A DNA stretch of 64,000 bases from Diploptera punctata (taxonomy: Eukaryota; Arthropoda; Insecta; Blattodea; Blaberidae), in assembly GCA_030220185.1 (NCBI GenBank), contig JASPKZ010008350.1, positions 2,018,501-2,082,500 of the forward strand, in the 5' to 3' direction. A program made the position numbers and the translations under genes. Every line of letters starts with the position of its first letter. Positions within the stretch are counted from its first letter, which is position 1. This document shows, piece after piece, positions 20,936 to 30,978 of the stretch. The notes beneath the pieces were generated by a model. That model was not told where the DNA came from and ran no database searches. It saw nothing but the letters and a program-made list of their open reading frames with translations.

Positions 20936-21043
20936 TGTTATATGTTAGATCTTTGGGACGGCCAAGGAAATTATGGACTTGAGACCGGAACAGGTCGCAT
21001 TGACCTAATCCTGGAAAGGAAGAAGAAGAAGAAGAAGAAGAAG
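20936..21043 (+). mobile_element. LINE-C 3' end with (GAA)n tail
   Basis: ..gggacggccaaggaa.. and ..gagaccggaacaggtcgc.. match the last codons of LINE-C (..GRP..., ..E.GT.QA). A GAA microsatellite follows at 21010-21043. It abuts the Helitron start. Confidence 0.65.
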
Positions 21044-21059
21044 ACAAAATCCAATAGAA

Positions 21060-21570
21060 TGTAAGATTGCACCAATAATTAAGAACTTCAATTTCGTATT
21101 TATTTATGACAAAAATTATGTATGGGCCTGCCTAATCAGACGTTTATGCTTTTTCCATTAAGTCTATATGCCTAGATATCTATTATTTATAATTTCAGTA
21201 CGAGCAGAATTCATGCACCATTCTGACTCACCTGTAAATTCTGCTGTTATTTTCTTCACATCCTCAACGGCTAATGTAGACTATTTCTTACTAAACTGTT
21301 TAAAGAATTAAAAATAATTTGTTTGTCTCCGCTTTTCAAATAATTTCCTTTGCAATGTCTTATAATTATAAATTCAAATTCTACTCCCCTTAAAAATAAA
21401 ACTTTACAAGTACTCCGTATAATGGAAATATCCGGAACAGAAGCGGTCAGTATAAAAAACTGAAACTCCAACGTATTCTACATTGCGCATGCGTAAGAAT
21501 ATAAAAATGCTCATTAAGTAATTAATTAAAATTGTAATTACATATCTTAAAGTTCTCCTATTTAAATTAT
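21060..21570. other. Nothing recognised
   Basis: AT-rich background. Confidence 0.5.
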
Positions 21571-21583
21571 ATAGACATGTGCT

Positions 21584-22103
21584 TACTTACTTACTTACTC
21601 ACTGGCACTATCGAACCCGAAGGTTCATGGCCGCGCGGACATAAGCTCTCCATACATCCCTATCCTGAGCTAATGCTTTCCAATCATTCCCTGTATAATC
21701 TACTTCCCTCAAATCATAGTTAATGTTGTTCTCCCACCTCATTCTTGGCCTACCAACTGGGCGTTTTCCCTCTGGCTTTCCTACAAGAAGCTTCCATGCA
21801 CGTCTTTCATTCCCCATACGTGCAACATGTCCTGCCCATCGCAGTCTACGAGACTTAACTGTTCTTATTATATCTGGCTTCCTATAAAGACCATGTAGTT
21901 CATTGTTATGTTGTCTTCTCCATTCACCTGTCTGTTCATCTCTCTTTGGTCCAAAAATTTTCCTAAGAACTTTATTCTCAAATACTCGTAATCTCCTTTC
22001 CTCCCTTAAAGTAAGAGTCCATGTTTCGCACCCATATAATATAACTGGTAGAATAATAGTTTTATATATCTTCAGCTCAACGTTTTTTGAAAGGAGTTGG
22101 GAC
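21584..22103 (-). mobile_element. LINE-A insertion, 520 bp, TSD
   Basis: A 5'-truncated LINE-A 3' end bounded by a perfect 13 bp TSD, ATAGACATGTGCT at 21571-21583 and 22104-22116. The 3' tail is (GTAA)n on the minus strand. The intact frame and perfect TSD mark it as one of the youngest insertions here. Confidence 0.95.
21608..22103 (-). pseudogene. LINE-A reverse transcriptase C-terminus
   Basis: The best-preserved LINE-A frame: ~165 codons with no stop. The order is SKNVELKIYKTIILPVILYG, a CETWTLTLREERR segment, KIFGPKRDEQTGEW, the RRLRWAGHVARMG block, GKPEGKRPVGRPRMRW and a DRDVWRAYVRAAMNLRVR end. This is the region after the RT domain of a non-LTR retrotransposon. The catalytic RT and endonuclease domains were never copied, so it is dead on arrival. 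The clade is uncertain; the short tandem-repeat tail fits RTE- or CR1/L2-like families. Confidence 0.85.
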
Positions 22104-22119
22104 ATAGACATGTGCTAGA

Positions 22120-22610
22120 TAATACATTTTTTTATTTTCTCTATTTCTTGTGTTAAAGAAGGAACTGTTATTAACTTAAACGCTTAAAGGTAAAATCGTT
22201 ATTCGACCAATGAACCAATGAAAATGCAGTCTTACATCTGCTTTGTTTACATTACACTAGAACTTTACTCGGGAGAGTAAATTCGAGAATCAGTTAAGTC
22301 AGTGGTGATAATTATTTTAAATAATTAAGAAGTGTCATTTTTATAAGAATGTGAAAGGAGATGAATAAAATGTATACAGATAATTTATTATTGCAGCGCG
22401 TTGTGCATATTTTATCTACAATCGTGACCGCTGGCACATATTTAGGCCTAATCAATATTCAAGATTAACTCCAAATTGCATTAATTATTAACAGTCGTAT
22501 TAAAAAATCAGCAGTCAATTTACCTACCGTCTCCCGTGATAGGAGAACGTGGAAAATGCTTGTGAACAATTAAATAAGTAAACTGTAATTACAGATCGCA
22601 ATATAGGCTT
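22120..22610. other. Nothing recognised
   Basis: AT-rich background. Confidence 0.5.
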
Positions 22611-22613
22611 TTA

Positions 22614-22925
22614 AAGGCAAGATAGCTTGGCGCAGAGCACGGGACTTGCGCTGGTTCGTGTCTCCATGGCGGAAGACATTTTCTCATGGAATTTCGGTCG
22701 GTAAGAGACCGGTGTCCATCCATCATCGTGAGGGAGTTGGGTAGCTACAATAAGTATCGGCTCCAGGTTGAGAAAACCAGCTATTATGGCTGGGAAACAC
22801 GACATGCTGACCACATTTCAGCCCTACACTGACTGAATGATCATCTACTTCTGTTTTTAACACATGTGTATGTGAGGCCAGCAACTCGCTGGTCGACCAG
22901 GGGCCTGTCGCGCCGTGGAGATAGA
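22614..22925 (+). mobile_element. SINE-6, 5' end missing
   Basis: Plus-strand copy from just after box A (..ttggcgcagagc..) through box B (GGTTCGTGTCTCC, one change from GGTTCGAGTC) to ..cctgtcgcgccgtggag. The first ~35 bp of the head are lost. Confidence 0.88.
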
Positions 22926-22929
22926 GTAG

Positions 22930-23725
22930 ACTTAAACCGTGCAATTTTCTGATGTAGAGTAGCTCCGCAAGAGTAAGGAAGTACAGTATGAGCTTTCTCT
23001 CTTGCAGGGGGCCATAGTAAAGTGACTCATTTATTTATTCATTCACGCAGTGCTCCAACTGTTCATTTAATCCAAAAACAAATGCATGAATATCCCGTAG
23101 GTCTGTATATTTATCACACCCTAGTGCGATTTTACTTTTTATATTGCACTTAATTTGTTGGTTTATTTGATCGCTGTGAGACTGACAGAATGTGTAATTC
23201 ACTGTTCAGTGAGTTATAAATAATTGACACCAATAAATACTTAAAAATGTTTGTAGAAGTTTTTCATTCGCACCATGAATTCAGAGCAAAAAAAATATCC
23301 ACTTGATAGCTGTTAAATATTTCATAATATGTAAACAGACTGTGTTTGTGAATATATACTTCATATTTAATTTGTCTCTTGTCCAAACATTGAAACTGGC
23401 AATATTTTGTTGATGTAAATGTGGAGTGTCTACGTATTATTGTCGTCCACAACATTTTAATTTACATAATACATGTAAAGCTTATTGAAATACCTTAAAT
23501 TATGAACTACTGTAACCATTTGAGGTAACAGAGGTAGTATATAGAACCTTTTATTTAGACACAACAGAATTTTATGTAATATAATATTTAACTAGACCAA
23601 TTTATTCTGCTGTGGTTTCTAGTATAAGATGTGACATAATGCAATGCCCACATATCGAGAGATATTGCAGGAAAAGTGATAACTGGGTAAGTAACTATAC
23701 TATGAGGGTGTTACAGAACCTCGAC
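22930..23725. other. Nothing recognised
   Basis: AT-rich background; small frames at 23264 and 23612 have no recognisable motif. Confidence 0.45.
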
Positions 23726-23743
23726 GATAATAATCCTTATTAC

Positions 23744-24521
23744 TTACTTACTTACTTACTCACTGGCACTATCGAACCCGTAGGTTCATGGCCGCGCGGA
23801 CATAAGCTCTCCATACATCCCTGTCCTGAGCTAATGCTTTCTAATCGTTGCCTGTATAATCTACTTCCCTCAAATCATAGTTAATGTTATTCTACCACCT
23901 CATTCTTGGTCTACCAACTGGGCGTTTTCCCTCTGGCTTTCCTACAAGAAGCTTCCATGCAAGTCTTTCATTCCCCATACGTGCAACATGTCCTGCCCAT
24001 CGCAGTCTACGACACTTAACTGTTCTTATTATATCTGGCTTCCTATAAAGACCATGTAGTTCATTGTAATGTAGTTTCTCCATTCACCTGTCTGTTCATC
24101 TCTCTTTGGTCCAAAAAATTTCCTAAGTACTTTATTCTCAAATACTTGTAATCTCCTTTCCTTCCTTAAAGTAAGAGTCAATGTTTCGCACCCATATAAT
24201 ATAACTGGTAGAATAATAGTTTTACATATTTTCAGTTTAACGTCTGCAGTGCATAATAGCACGCATTTCCAGAATTGAGCCTATGTTTAATTTTTTTGTA
24301 CATCTCATTCCTATTTGTGATTATTGTTCGTAGGTATTTGAATTCAGCCACTTCCTCAAAACTTCCCTCATTTGTCATTAGCTGTCCATTTCCATTATAT
24401 AATACATTTCTATGTGTGACCATATATTTAGTTTTATTGATATTTACTTCCAGTCCTAATTTCTTAGTGTTACTCAATAGTGTGTGCGTGTTGTCCTTTA
24501 GTATCTCTTCGCTATCGGCCG
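23744..24521 (-). mobile_element. LINE-A insertion, ~780 bp, TSD
   Basis: Bounded by TAATAATCCTTATTAC (23728-23743) and TAATAATCCTTGTTAC (24522-24537), a 16 bp TSD with one difference. The tail is (GTAA)n on the minus strand. An internal deletion lies near 24240 relative to 5303-6018. The frame is broken in several places, so it is older than the copy at 21584. Confidence 0.9.
24232..24521 (-). pseudogene. LINE-A RT thumb region
   Basis: Minus-strand codons read ADSEEILKDNTHTLLSNTKK, GLEVNINKTKY and EFKYLRTIITNRNEM. This is the segment right after the catalytic YADD of non-LTR reverse transcriptases (ADD...L...  .GL.VN..KTK....  .FKYLG). The YADD itself is beyond the truncation point. The frame continues into flank beyond the TSD, which is chance. 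Confidence 0.8.
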
Positions 24522-24732
24522 TAATAATCCTTGTTACAGAGAAGATTACTTTTGTTTTGTTATTCTTAAAAAAGTTGTGTATATTCCTTAACAAAGAATG
24601 CTTCAACACCTTTGAAATTTATATTAAGCACCGTTGTGGTTACGTAATAAAATATTAATTATATAATTTTTTCCTGGTAAGTCAGTCGTCCTCAACTAAT
24701 TATTAAACTTCTTTAAGTTATTCTAGTTTCGA

Positions 24733-24764
24733 GGCCTTTCGAAAACAATGTTTCATCTTCTGCG
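24733..24764 (-). ncRNA. Hammerhead-like core, left copy
   Basis: Minus strand: CAGAAGA in place of CTGATGA, GAAAC pairing with GTTTTC around ATT, then CGAAAGG. It starts three bases after the PLE stop codon. The first box deviates at two positions. Confidence 0.4.
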
Positions 24765-24766
24765 TT

Positions 24767-24956
24767 TTAACTGGAACTAATGGTGTTATATAGGTTGTAT
24801 AACGGATTTATGTCTGCGGTTATGTTCTCGTTGAGTAGGTCTTTATTCCTTGCTTCTTTTAGAATCTCTATGTCTTCAAGGATGCTGATTCTGTTGTTAT
24901 TGTATTCTCTGTGTAGTATTGACATAGAGTTATCGATTTTTTCAAATTAGTAATTA
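24767..24956 (-). pseudogene. PLE endonuclease C-terminus, left copy
   Basis: Minus-strand codons EKIDNSMSILHREYNNN, then ISILEDIEILKEARNKDLL and NPLYNLYNTISSS, then TAA at 24767-24769. It is the same C-terminus as the right copy with two residue differences. Everything upstream, including GIY-YIG, is missing. Confidence 0.75.
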
Positions 24957-24969
24957 ACTTATATAGGAA

Positions 24970-25420
24970 ATGAAACGATCAAAATAGCTAATTCGATCAA
25001 GAGACAAGATATAAACATTAAAACTAATAATAAACTCAATAACATAATTTCTAACAAAACAGAAACATCAAATAAGTACAAAAATAAAGGCGTCTATAAA
25101 CTAAAATGCAATAGTAGTGAAAAATTCTACATAGACCAAACAATAAGAAACTTTAACACACGATATTCGGAATCAAACATTTTATTAATAACGAAGAAAA
25201 ATCAAATTTTGCCAAACATATACTAGAAACAGGTAATCAACTTGAAAAAATCGATAACTCTATGTCAATACTACACAGAGAATACAATAATAACAGAATC
25301 AGCATCCTTGAAGACATAGAGATTCTGAAAGAAGCAAGGAATAAAGAGCTACTCAACGAGAACATAACCGCCGATATAAATCCGTTATACAAGCTATATA
25401 ACACCATCAGTTCCAGTTAA
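24970..25420 (+). pseudogene. PLE GIY-YIG endonuclease, right copy
   Basis: Codons from ~24970 give KTETSNKYKNKGVYKLKCN, SSEKFYIDQTIRNFNTRY, and after a frameshift near 25170-25178, HFINNEEKSNFAKHILETGN and on to the TAA at 25418-25420. In Penelope-like elements this is the C-terminal GIY-YIG endonuclease. GVY corresponds to GIY, and FYIDQT to FYIGQT with the G replaced by D. With the frameshift and the missing RT domain the copy is dead. C-terminal residues LEDIEILKEARNKELL align with the PLE at 9216. Confidence 0.8.
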
Positions 25421-25422
25421 AA

Positions 25423-25454
25423 CGCAGAAGAAGAAACATTGTTTTCGAAAGGCC
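25423..25454 (+). ncRNA. Hammerhead-like core, right copy
   Basis: CAGAAGA, a GAAAC/GTTTTC stem around ATT, then CGAAAGG, three bases after the stop codon. It is the mirror of 24733-24764 with one base difference. Confidence 0.4.
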
Positions 25455-25547
25455 TCCATATTAGAATAACTTGAAGTTTAATAATTTAGTTGAGGACGAC
25501 TGACTTACCAGATAAAAATTATATAATTAACATCTTAAAGAATGCTT

Positions 25548-25700
25548 CGTCCGCCATGCTGACTCAGGTGGTAGCATGCCTGCTTCCCGAATAATTCCCC
25601 GGGGTTCGATACTCTTTCTTTCATGTGATAGACCTAGGGGTGTGTTACGTCTCAATCCAACGTTTGAAGGGTCTGCCGAAGGATCTCTTGCCTGGTGGCT
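25548..25700 (+). mobile_element. tRNA-headed SINE fragment
   Basis: ..tgctgactcaggtggtagc.. and GGTTCGATACT at ~25604 resemble boxes A and B at suitable spacing. No second copy was seen in the window, so this is a single-locus call. Confidence 0.4.
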
Positions 25701-26060
25701 AGTAATTCAATATTTGACGTGGTATTCTTGTTCTGCTCATTCTTCTTACGTGAGATTTCCAGATGTTTTTATATTTTTGTACACATCCCATGATTGATTC
25801 TATTTGTAATTCTTTGAGGATCTCAGAATTCATTTTTCGGTCTGTTCTTGAGTAACCTGCAGTACGTTTCATAAAGTTCATTTCTGCCGCAGTTAGTCTT
25901 TGTTCATATACACTGCGAATTGTCCAGGCCTCACTGCCGTAACATAATATGGGTCTGGCCAGTGTTTTATAAATTCTAGTTCGTGTGTGTTGCTGTACTG
26001 TGTTTGGCCTGAAAATATTATTTATAATTCCCGTTACTTTGTTAAATGTTATAATTTTTG
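25690..26060 (-). mobile_element. LINE-C RT C-terminal fragment
   Basis: Minus strand: ASEAWTIRSVYEQRLTAAEM, NFMKRTAGYSRTDRKMN, KNIWKSHVRRMSRTRIPRQI. This is the canonical LINE-C order of YG.EAWT.....AEM.F..R.AGY...D...N and W..H..RM...RIP.Q.L.Y. It is truncated at both sides and has at least one shift. Confidence 0.8.
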
Positions 26061-26084
26061 ACTAAAATCTTTTTCCTCTTCATA

Positions 26085-26390
26085 TGTAACTGGTAGCCGT
26101 GAAAACTTTATTGTTAAATTAATTTAATTGCAAACTTTTCAATCTCGGGGCCAGGAGAAGTTGTGGTGTACATTTTTAAACGCTAGATTGTACGCAAGAT
26201 TCCTGGATTAAATTTAAAACCTCTCCGCATTACATATGTTGAGGAGGCATGTGATACTGTTGGTAGCGATTCATCCGTCGGATTGGGACGTTAAGCCAGG
26301 CGACGCCTTTGTTGCTTTTCGATAGGAGTAGGCTACGTGCCAGCACCGGGTTTCGCCTTCTCCAGTCTCTTGATCAACCTCATACATCAC
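26085..26390 (+). repeat. DR4 dispersed repeat, copy 1
   Basis: ..gttggtagcgattcatccg..attgggacgttaagcc.. recurs, diverged, on the minus strand at 59760-60040. The class is unknown and no frame is shared. Confidence 0.5.
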
Positions 26391-26546
26391 ACTTTACGTT
26401 AAACAAACATGAACTCCTTTCTGTACACAATACAAGAATTCACCATCTAGGTAAAGTGATGTTCCGAAGAGATGCATAAATTTAAAATAGACCACATTAA
26501 CGCCATCTACCCGAAGCATGTCATGTGCAATGGGTGGCATTAGAAC

Positions 26547-26548
<2 letters not shown>

Positions 26549-26622
<74 letters not shown>
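26549..26622. repeat. (CA)n microsatellite
   Basis: Nearly perfect CA run with a short CG-rich interruption (..cgcgcgcgc..) at its left. Confidence 0.97.
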
Positions 26623-26625
<3 letters not shown>

Positions 26626-26639
26626 GAATGAATAATCCT

Positions 26640-27035
26640 TCCTATATTAAGTATTTTTTTAAAACCAGAGGGAAGGAGCCCTGTAAGTTGGTCAATAATT
26701 GTAATGTTATTGCTTTTTTTGTTGTTTATTTTTCTTTACACTGGTACCAATTATTACTTTATTGTAACGGACTGTCAACAGCACGTACGGCTTACTGCTC
26801 GTGCGACCCATATTTGTAAATAATATTGTAAATATCTTACTTTTTGTCTAATAAAGTCCTACTACTACTACTACTACTACTAAAACGTTGGTCAATAATA
26901 AGTTAGGAGAAAAAGATTAGTCATGATATGAGGGAGGCAGATTTTGCAGGGGATGTTTGGAAAACATTAGCTGAGAATAGGGATGTATGGAGAGCTTTTG
27001 TTCGCATTAACCTCCGGTTTGATAATGCCAGTGTA
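26640..27035 (+). mobile_element. LINE-A 3' fragment, split by LINE-B
   Basis: The left part has ..aaaccagagggaagg.. and the right part resumes ..gttggtcaataataag.., ..catgatatgagggaggcag.., ..gatgtatggagagcttttg... A LINE-B end with TSD lies between them. Confidence 0.8.
26700..26886 (+). mobile_element. LINE-B 3' end nested in LINE-A, TSD
   Basis: 187 bp of LINE-B 3' UTR (..acggactgtcaacagcacg..) ending in (CTA)n. It is bounded by perfect 13 bp repeats GTTGGTCAATAAT at 26687-26699 and 26887-26899, which are host LINE-A sequence duplicated on insertion. Confidence 0.92.
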
Positions 27036-27042
27036 TTTACTT

Positions 27043-27058
27043 TATATATATATATATA
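27043..27058. repeat. (TA)n tract
   Basis: Short TA run after the LINE-A end. Confidence 0.85.
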
Positions 27059-27059
27059 A

Positions 27060-27570
27060 AGACTACAAAGGAAAATCAGTCAATGAAAGTCACATATTTC
27101 TTCTCTTTATGTGTAAATTAGGAAGAAACATTAAAAACGCTCTTACAATATAAGTATTATGAACATGAAATTGTATAATTCACTGTTTGTATAACAAGTT
27201 ATTATTATATTGGAATTTATATTTGTGTCGTCCTATAAAAAGTAGTTAACAATGAAAACAACAATGAAAACACTGTCAGCACATTTTTGTATTTAAGAAC
27301 AATCAAAGTCCACATCAGTTTCTTCTTTCAATTACAAAATTGGGGATAGTAATAAACAATGGCAGTTAAGAAAGGTAGGCACACTCATTATGGTATTTTA
27401 TTTATGTCTTTTACTCTTGATTGGTCATATTTTTTTTTGATCTGTTATTATTCACAGCGTTAGTATTTTCGTCACTACTGTCACTACTTCATGTTACACA
27501 TCAGACTTCACAAAGCTACACAATACTGGATTACCTCATAAACTAACACATTGTTGTCCCTTTTCAATAA
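27060..27570. other. Nothing recognised
   Basis: AT-rich background. Confidence 0.5.
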
Positions 27571-27586
27571 TTAAAATTCAGGTTTA

Positions 27587-27930
27587 AAAAAACTCCTGGC
27601 GCGACAGGCCTAGAAGGTCCTTAGCCTACCACCCGGCTGCTGGCCTCACATCCACACGTGTCAGTCACAGAGGTAGATGATCATCAGCCAGTGTAGGGGT
27701 GACATGTGGTCAGCATGTGAGTCCCCCAGCCGTTATAGCTGGTTTTCTCAATCTGGAGCCGCTACTTATTGTAGCTACCCAAATGCCTCACGATGCTGGG
27801 TGGGCACCGGTCCCATACTGGTCGAAATACCATAAGAAGATGTCTTCCCACATGGAGGCTCGAATCAGCGCAAGTCCCGTAGCTCTGCGCCAAGGTTTCC
27901 TGCCTTAACCATTCGGCTACGGCGCGGGAC
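27587..27930 (-). mobile_element. SINE-6, full length with TSD
   Basis: A 344 bp minus-strand SINE bounded by perfect 14 bp repeats AAAATTCAGGTTTA at 27573-27586 and 27931-27944. The head is at the right (..ccattcggctacggcgcggg) and the 3' end at the left with a short A-tract before ..ctcctggcgcgacagg... This copy defines the unit. Confidence 0.96.
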
Positions 27931-28202
27931 AAAATTCAGGTTTACAAGAATGTATAACAAAAATCAGTTACACTCTAAGATTTCTTGTTTATAGCTCGGT
28001 GAACTCTGATTGATTTAACATACAACTGCGGGACTTTGTTTGATCTTCCATTCTACACTTTGAAGCCAATTTTACGTGGACCACGAATGATATTTCCATG
28101 TACTGACATATAAAATAGTAGTACTCTATGCCAGGAATAAAGATATACCCATAACTCATCAATTTTTGTGAAAAGTGGACTTTGATTGTTCTTCCTTTGT
28201 AG

Positions 28203-28222
28203 TATATATATATATATATATA
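28203..28222. repeat. (TA)n microsatellite
   Basis: Ten TA units beside the SINE-1 3' end. Confidence 0.9.
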
Positions 28223-28235
28223 ATCTCCAATCATA

Positions 28236-28554
28236 GCAATTCTGCCCGAGGGCAGGTCTTTCACTGCAATCATAGCATTTTCATGCTATGCTTTGCAGCT
28301 TTACTAGGGAATTGTAGGTGTGGTAGCTTCCCGTTGTTTTCCACACCGGTGAAGGATGATGATGATAATGTTAAGGATGATGATGGCCATATGATTTCGG
28401 GAACCGTTTGGGCCTTAAAGTTTTCCTGACATTTGTTTTACAGGTGAGGAAAAACCCCGATAAAACCTCACTCAGGAAAACTGCCCCGACCGGGGTCGAA
28501 CCCGGGCCCGCAGCGTGACAAGACAGCACGCTACCTCGAGACCACAGCGGTGGA
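28236..28554 (-). mobile_element. SINE-1, near full length
   Basis: Minus-strand copy from ..aattctgcccgagggcagg.. to ..acctcgagaccacagcggtgg. Head, body and tail are all present. Confidence 0.93.
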
Positions 28555-28559
28555 CGACT

Positions 28560-29228
28560 GTTTTATAAGGTACAAATTTTAAAATTGAAATAAGTTTCAT
28601 GGACAGAAAAAATTGAGAACGAACGTTGTAAAGAGGCATGGGAGATGAATATTGAAATATATGGGTCGTATGTTGGTACATGTGTTACCAAGAATATTAT
28701 TTAGGTAATATAATGTTGAATCACGCTCTAGACTAATTTTATGCTAGTAATTTACCTGTCAAAGATCTGAAATTGAGAACATTTTATGAATGGAACAAAT
28801 GATTTTATTTAATTTTGTACTTGTAAATCTATTAATAAAAAATGTTCACTCCTGTTTAAATAGACATTCTGCAAGGGCGGGTAATTTCTTATCTTTCACA
28901 TTAAAACATTCCAGGGATCTCTCTATGCAGTGAACAGCTACAAGATTGAAGGAGTGAATCAATATTTTTTTTCATTTCAATGCAAATAAAATGTAAAAAT
29001 GAACTGCGAACTGTCTTTCTAATACAATTGAAATATCATTGAATAAACTCTTCATATGCTTCTACACATAAAAGTGAAATAAAGGTACAAAAAAGACCAA
29101 TTTTCCAGTTCACATTTGCGCTTCCAATTTCTTGAACAAAATATATGTTCATCATCCACCGTTTGTTTTTGATATTTTCTATTCTCCGCAAATATCGATA
29201 TCGAATTATATTTAAGTTGCATAATTGA
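28560..29228. other. Nothing recognised
   Basis: AT-rich background. Confidence 0.5.
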
Positions 29229-29230
29229 GC

Positions 29231-29400
29231 CCTTTGCTGTGACGTAGTCGGTAGAGTCCCTACCTTCCACTCCGGCGACCCGGGTTCGATTCCCGGCGGG
29301 GTAAGGGATTTTTAAAAATCTCAACTTTGGGACTGGGTGTGTGTAGTGTCCAAGTTGTACCCATTGGGTTTAATTCCTCTAAAACAATTATTCAGCCCTA
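29231..29400 (+). mobile_element. tRNA-headed SINE
   Basis: ..gtgacgtagtcggtagag.. (box A-like) and GGTTCGATTCCC near 29283 (box B) lie ~45 bp apart, followed by ..ggggtaagggattttt... The tail ..gggactgggtgtgtgtagtg.. is a common insect SINE motif. There is no functional tRNA fold because the 3' acceptor side does not pair. Confidence 0.6.
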
Positions 29401-29544
29401 CTTACTTCTTCAATAGATTTAAGAAATAACTTCAGTATTTATTATGTAATAATTGATTGTTCTCTCAAAAATAAAAAAAAAATGATTTATATAACTAACA
29501 GCGAATCAAAATATCTGACACGTGGAATAAATGCTATGTAAGAC

Positions 29545-29995
29545 ACTAATTAAACCAGTACTTACATATGGAATTGAGACTTGTTGCTGCCAGAACATGA
29601 TTATGTCGAATGGAGATTTTAATAGAAAAATCCTCAGAAAGACATAAGAGCCTATAAAGAAATGTTTTGAATGACCATTAAGATACAATGAGGAAATATA
29701 TTAATTTTATAAATCACTAAATATTATTATACATTAAGATACATTGTTTGGGATGGACTGGACACATTTAAAGGATAATTGGAAGTGAGATAGTTAGAAG
29801 AATAATGGAAAGCTAAACAGAAGGAAGACGAAGGGTTGTAAGACCAAAATTAAGATGGATGGATTAAATATTTCAGAAAGTGGAATCCTTAGGACTTAAA
29901 ACCTGGTGATTGATTGCTAGGTTTGGAGATATTTGGAAGGGGATTATGAAAGAACTCTTGACCCGTCCATGATTATCGAGATGATGATGATGATG
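29545..29995 (+). mobile_element. LINE-D 3' fragment with (GAT)n tail
   Basis: Broken codons follow ...GHI.R........EGRRRVVRPKLRWMD..., ..VESLGLKTW.LIARFGDIW.. and end near ..LLTRP. A (GAT)n tail follows at 29976-30003. It belongs to the same broad group as LINE-C but has a different C-terminus (RPKLRWMD). Confidence 0.65.
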
Positions 29996-30014
29996 AAGAT
30001 GATAAAAAAAATAA

Positions 30015-30420
30015 TTCATAGAGTTAGGCCTATATGGATGCGAGTAACGGTCTCTTATTTTAAGAAAGGAGAAAATATTTAGTATTCGTACTTGAAAATA
30101 AAGAGCTTAGGAAACTTTTTTTACCGCAGTTATCGTTGAGGACGACTGAGCAGGAACGTTTTTTTTAATTTAAATATTTTAATGATCTACATGATATTTA
30201 AAATAATGAGATGTAGTAAGAACAATATTAAGCCTCGTAGATTGCGAAGGGCAGGACAGTAGGCACAAGTGGGGTTTGAAAGAAGGACACTGAAACTTCT
30301 TGTAAGAAAACCAATGAGAAAACATTTAGTTGGTAGGTCAATATATTATGTTAGACATTAACAATGACTTCAAAGTAGTAAATTATATAGGGAATAAATG
30401 TAAAATACTGGCGCGATCAT
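30015..30420 (+). mobile_element. LINE-A fragment, very degraded
   Basis: ..gttaggcctatatggatgcg.., ..tcttattttaagaaaggag.., ..aagcctcgtagattgcgaag.. and ..aaaccaatgagaaaac.. follow LINE-A order. One of the oldest copies here. Confidence 0.65.
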
Positions 30421-30597
30421 GATTATCCGAGTTCTGTAAATATGAATTTATCATAAGTAATGCCACGAGTGATTTACAAATTTATCTGGAGAATTTGGAA
30501 ATCAAGAGTGGCATTTGTTAGGACTATTTAACGAATAAAATTAAGGTGTTTACTCAGAAATCATTATTTAAATATAGTTATTTAAATATATATATAT

Positions 30598-30978
30598 CAT
30601 CATCATCATAGTACATTCACGAATTTAGGCCATTTGTTGACCTGTTTCGGCCTCAAGAGAAACACCATCCAAAAGTCTTTTGAGTGGACGTCCTGGTCTT
30701 CTTCTTCCTGCAGGTTGATATCTTAACATTTGTTTGGGTATTCTGTGATCTTCCATTCGATGAACATGTTGCATCCATCTTGACTTATAATCAGAAATTT
30801 TGTTTTCTAAAGATTCCATGTGTAATTCTTCTAAGATGTCTTCATTTTTTTGTGATCTAGTAGTGTGTATCCTGCAGTCCTCCGAAGATATCTCATTTCA
30901 GCAGATCTAAGTCTCTGTATATCCTTCTGTTTCAACGTCCATACTTCGCTACCATACAATATATATATATATATATAT
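30598..30978 (-). mobile_element. LINE-C 3' end inside DR1
   Basis: The tail (GAT)n is at the left on the minus strand. Codons run MESLENKISDYKSRWMQHVH, RMEDHRIPKQMLRYQPAGRR, and further upstream ..AEMRYLRRTAGYTLLDHKKNEDI... A TA microsatellite (30960-30978) lies at its 5' edge. A near-identical sequence is inserted at the same DR1 position, in the other orientation, at 40590. Confidence 0.85.
30625..30819 (-). pseudogene. LINE-C protein C-terminus
   Basis: A 64-codon frame (MESLENK..SRWMQHVHRMED..GRRRPGRPLKR..) is identical in protein sequence to 40599-40793. It is the end of the LINE-C ORF after the RT domain, with no catalytic part. The ATG is internal to the original ORF. Confidence 0.8.

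Larger units (their letters stand above)
24655..25532. mobile_element. Head-to-head Penelope-like element dimer
   Basis: Bases ~24655-24956 (minus) and ~25212-25532 (plus) are ~300 bp inverted repeats with a few differences. Both run from GIY-YIG-domain C-terminal codons through a hammerhead-like core to an identical 3' end (..GTTGAGGACGACTGACTTAC..). The right copy is longer at its 5' side (to ~24970). Two 5'-truncated PLE copies are thus fused with their 3' ends facing outward. The outermost TTAATTATATAATTTTT is part of the repeat, so no separate TSD is seen. Confidence 0.8.

Noticed and set aside
26394..26618. A cysteine/valine-repeat frame
   Set aside because: It translates the (CA)n microsatellite.
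30130..30165. ..gttgaggacgactgag.. considered as a PLE end
   Set aside because: It sits where LINE-A normally has ..gagagatgaacagacagg.., so an eroded LINE-A is as good an explanation; no ribozyme core nearby.
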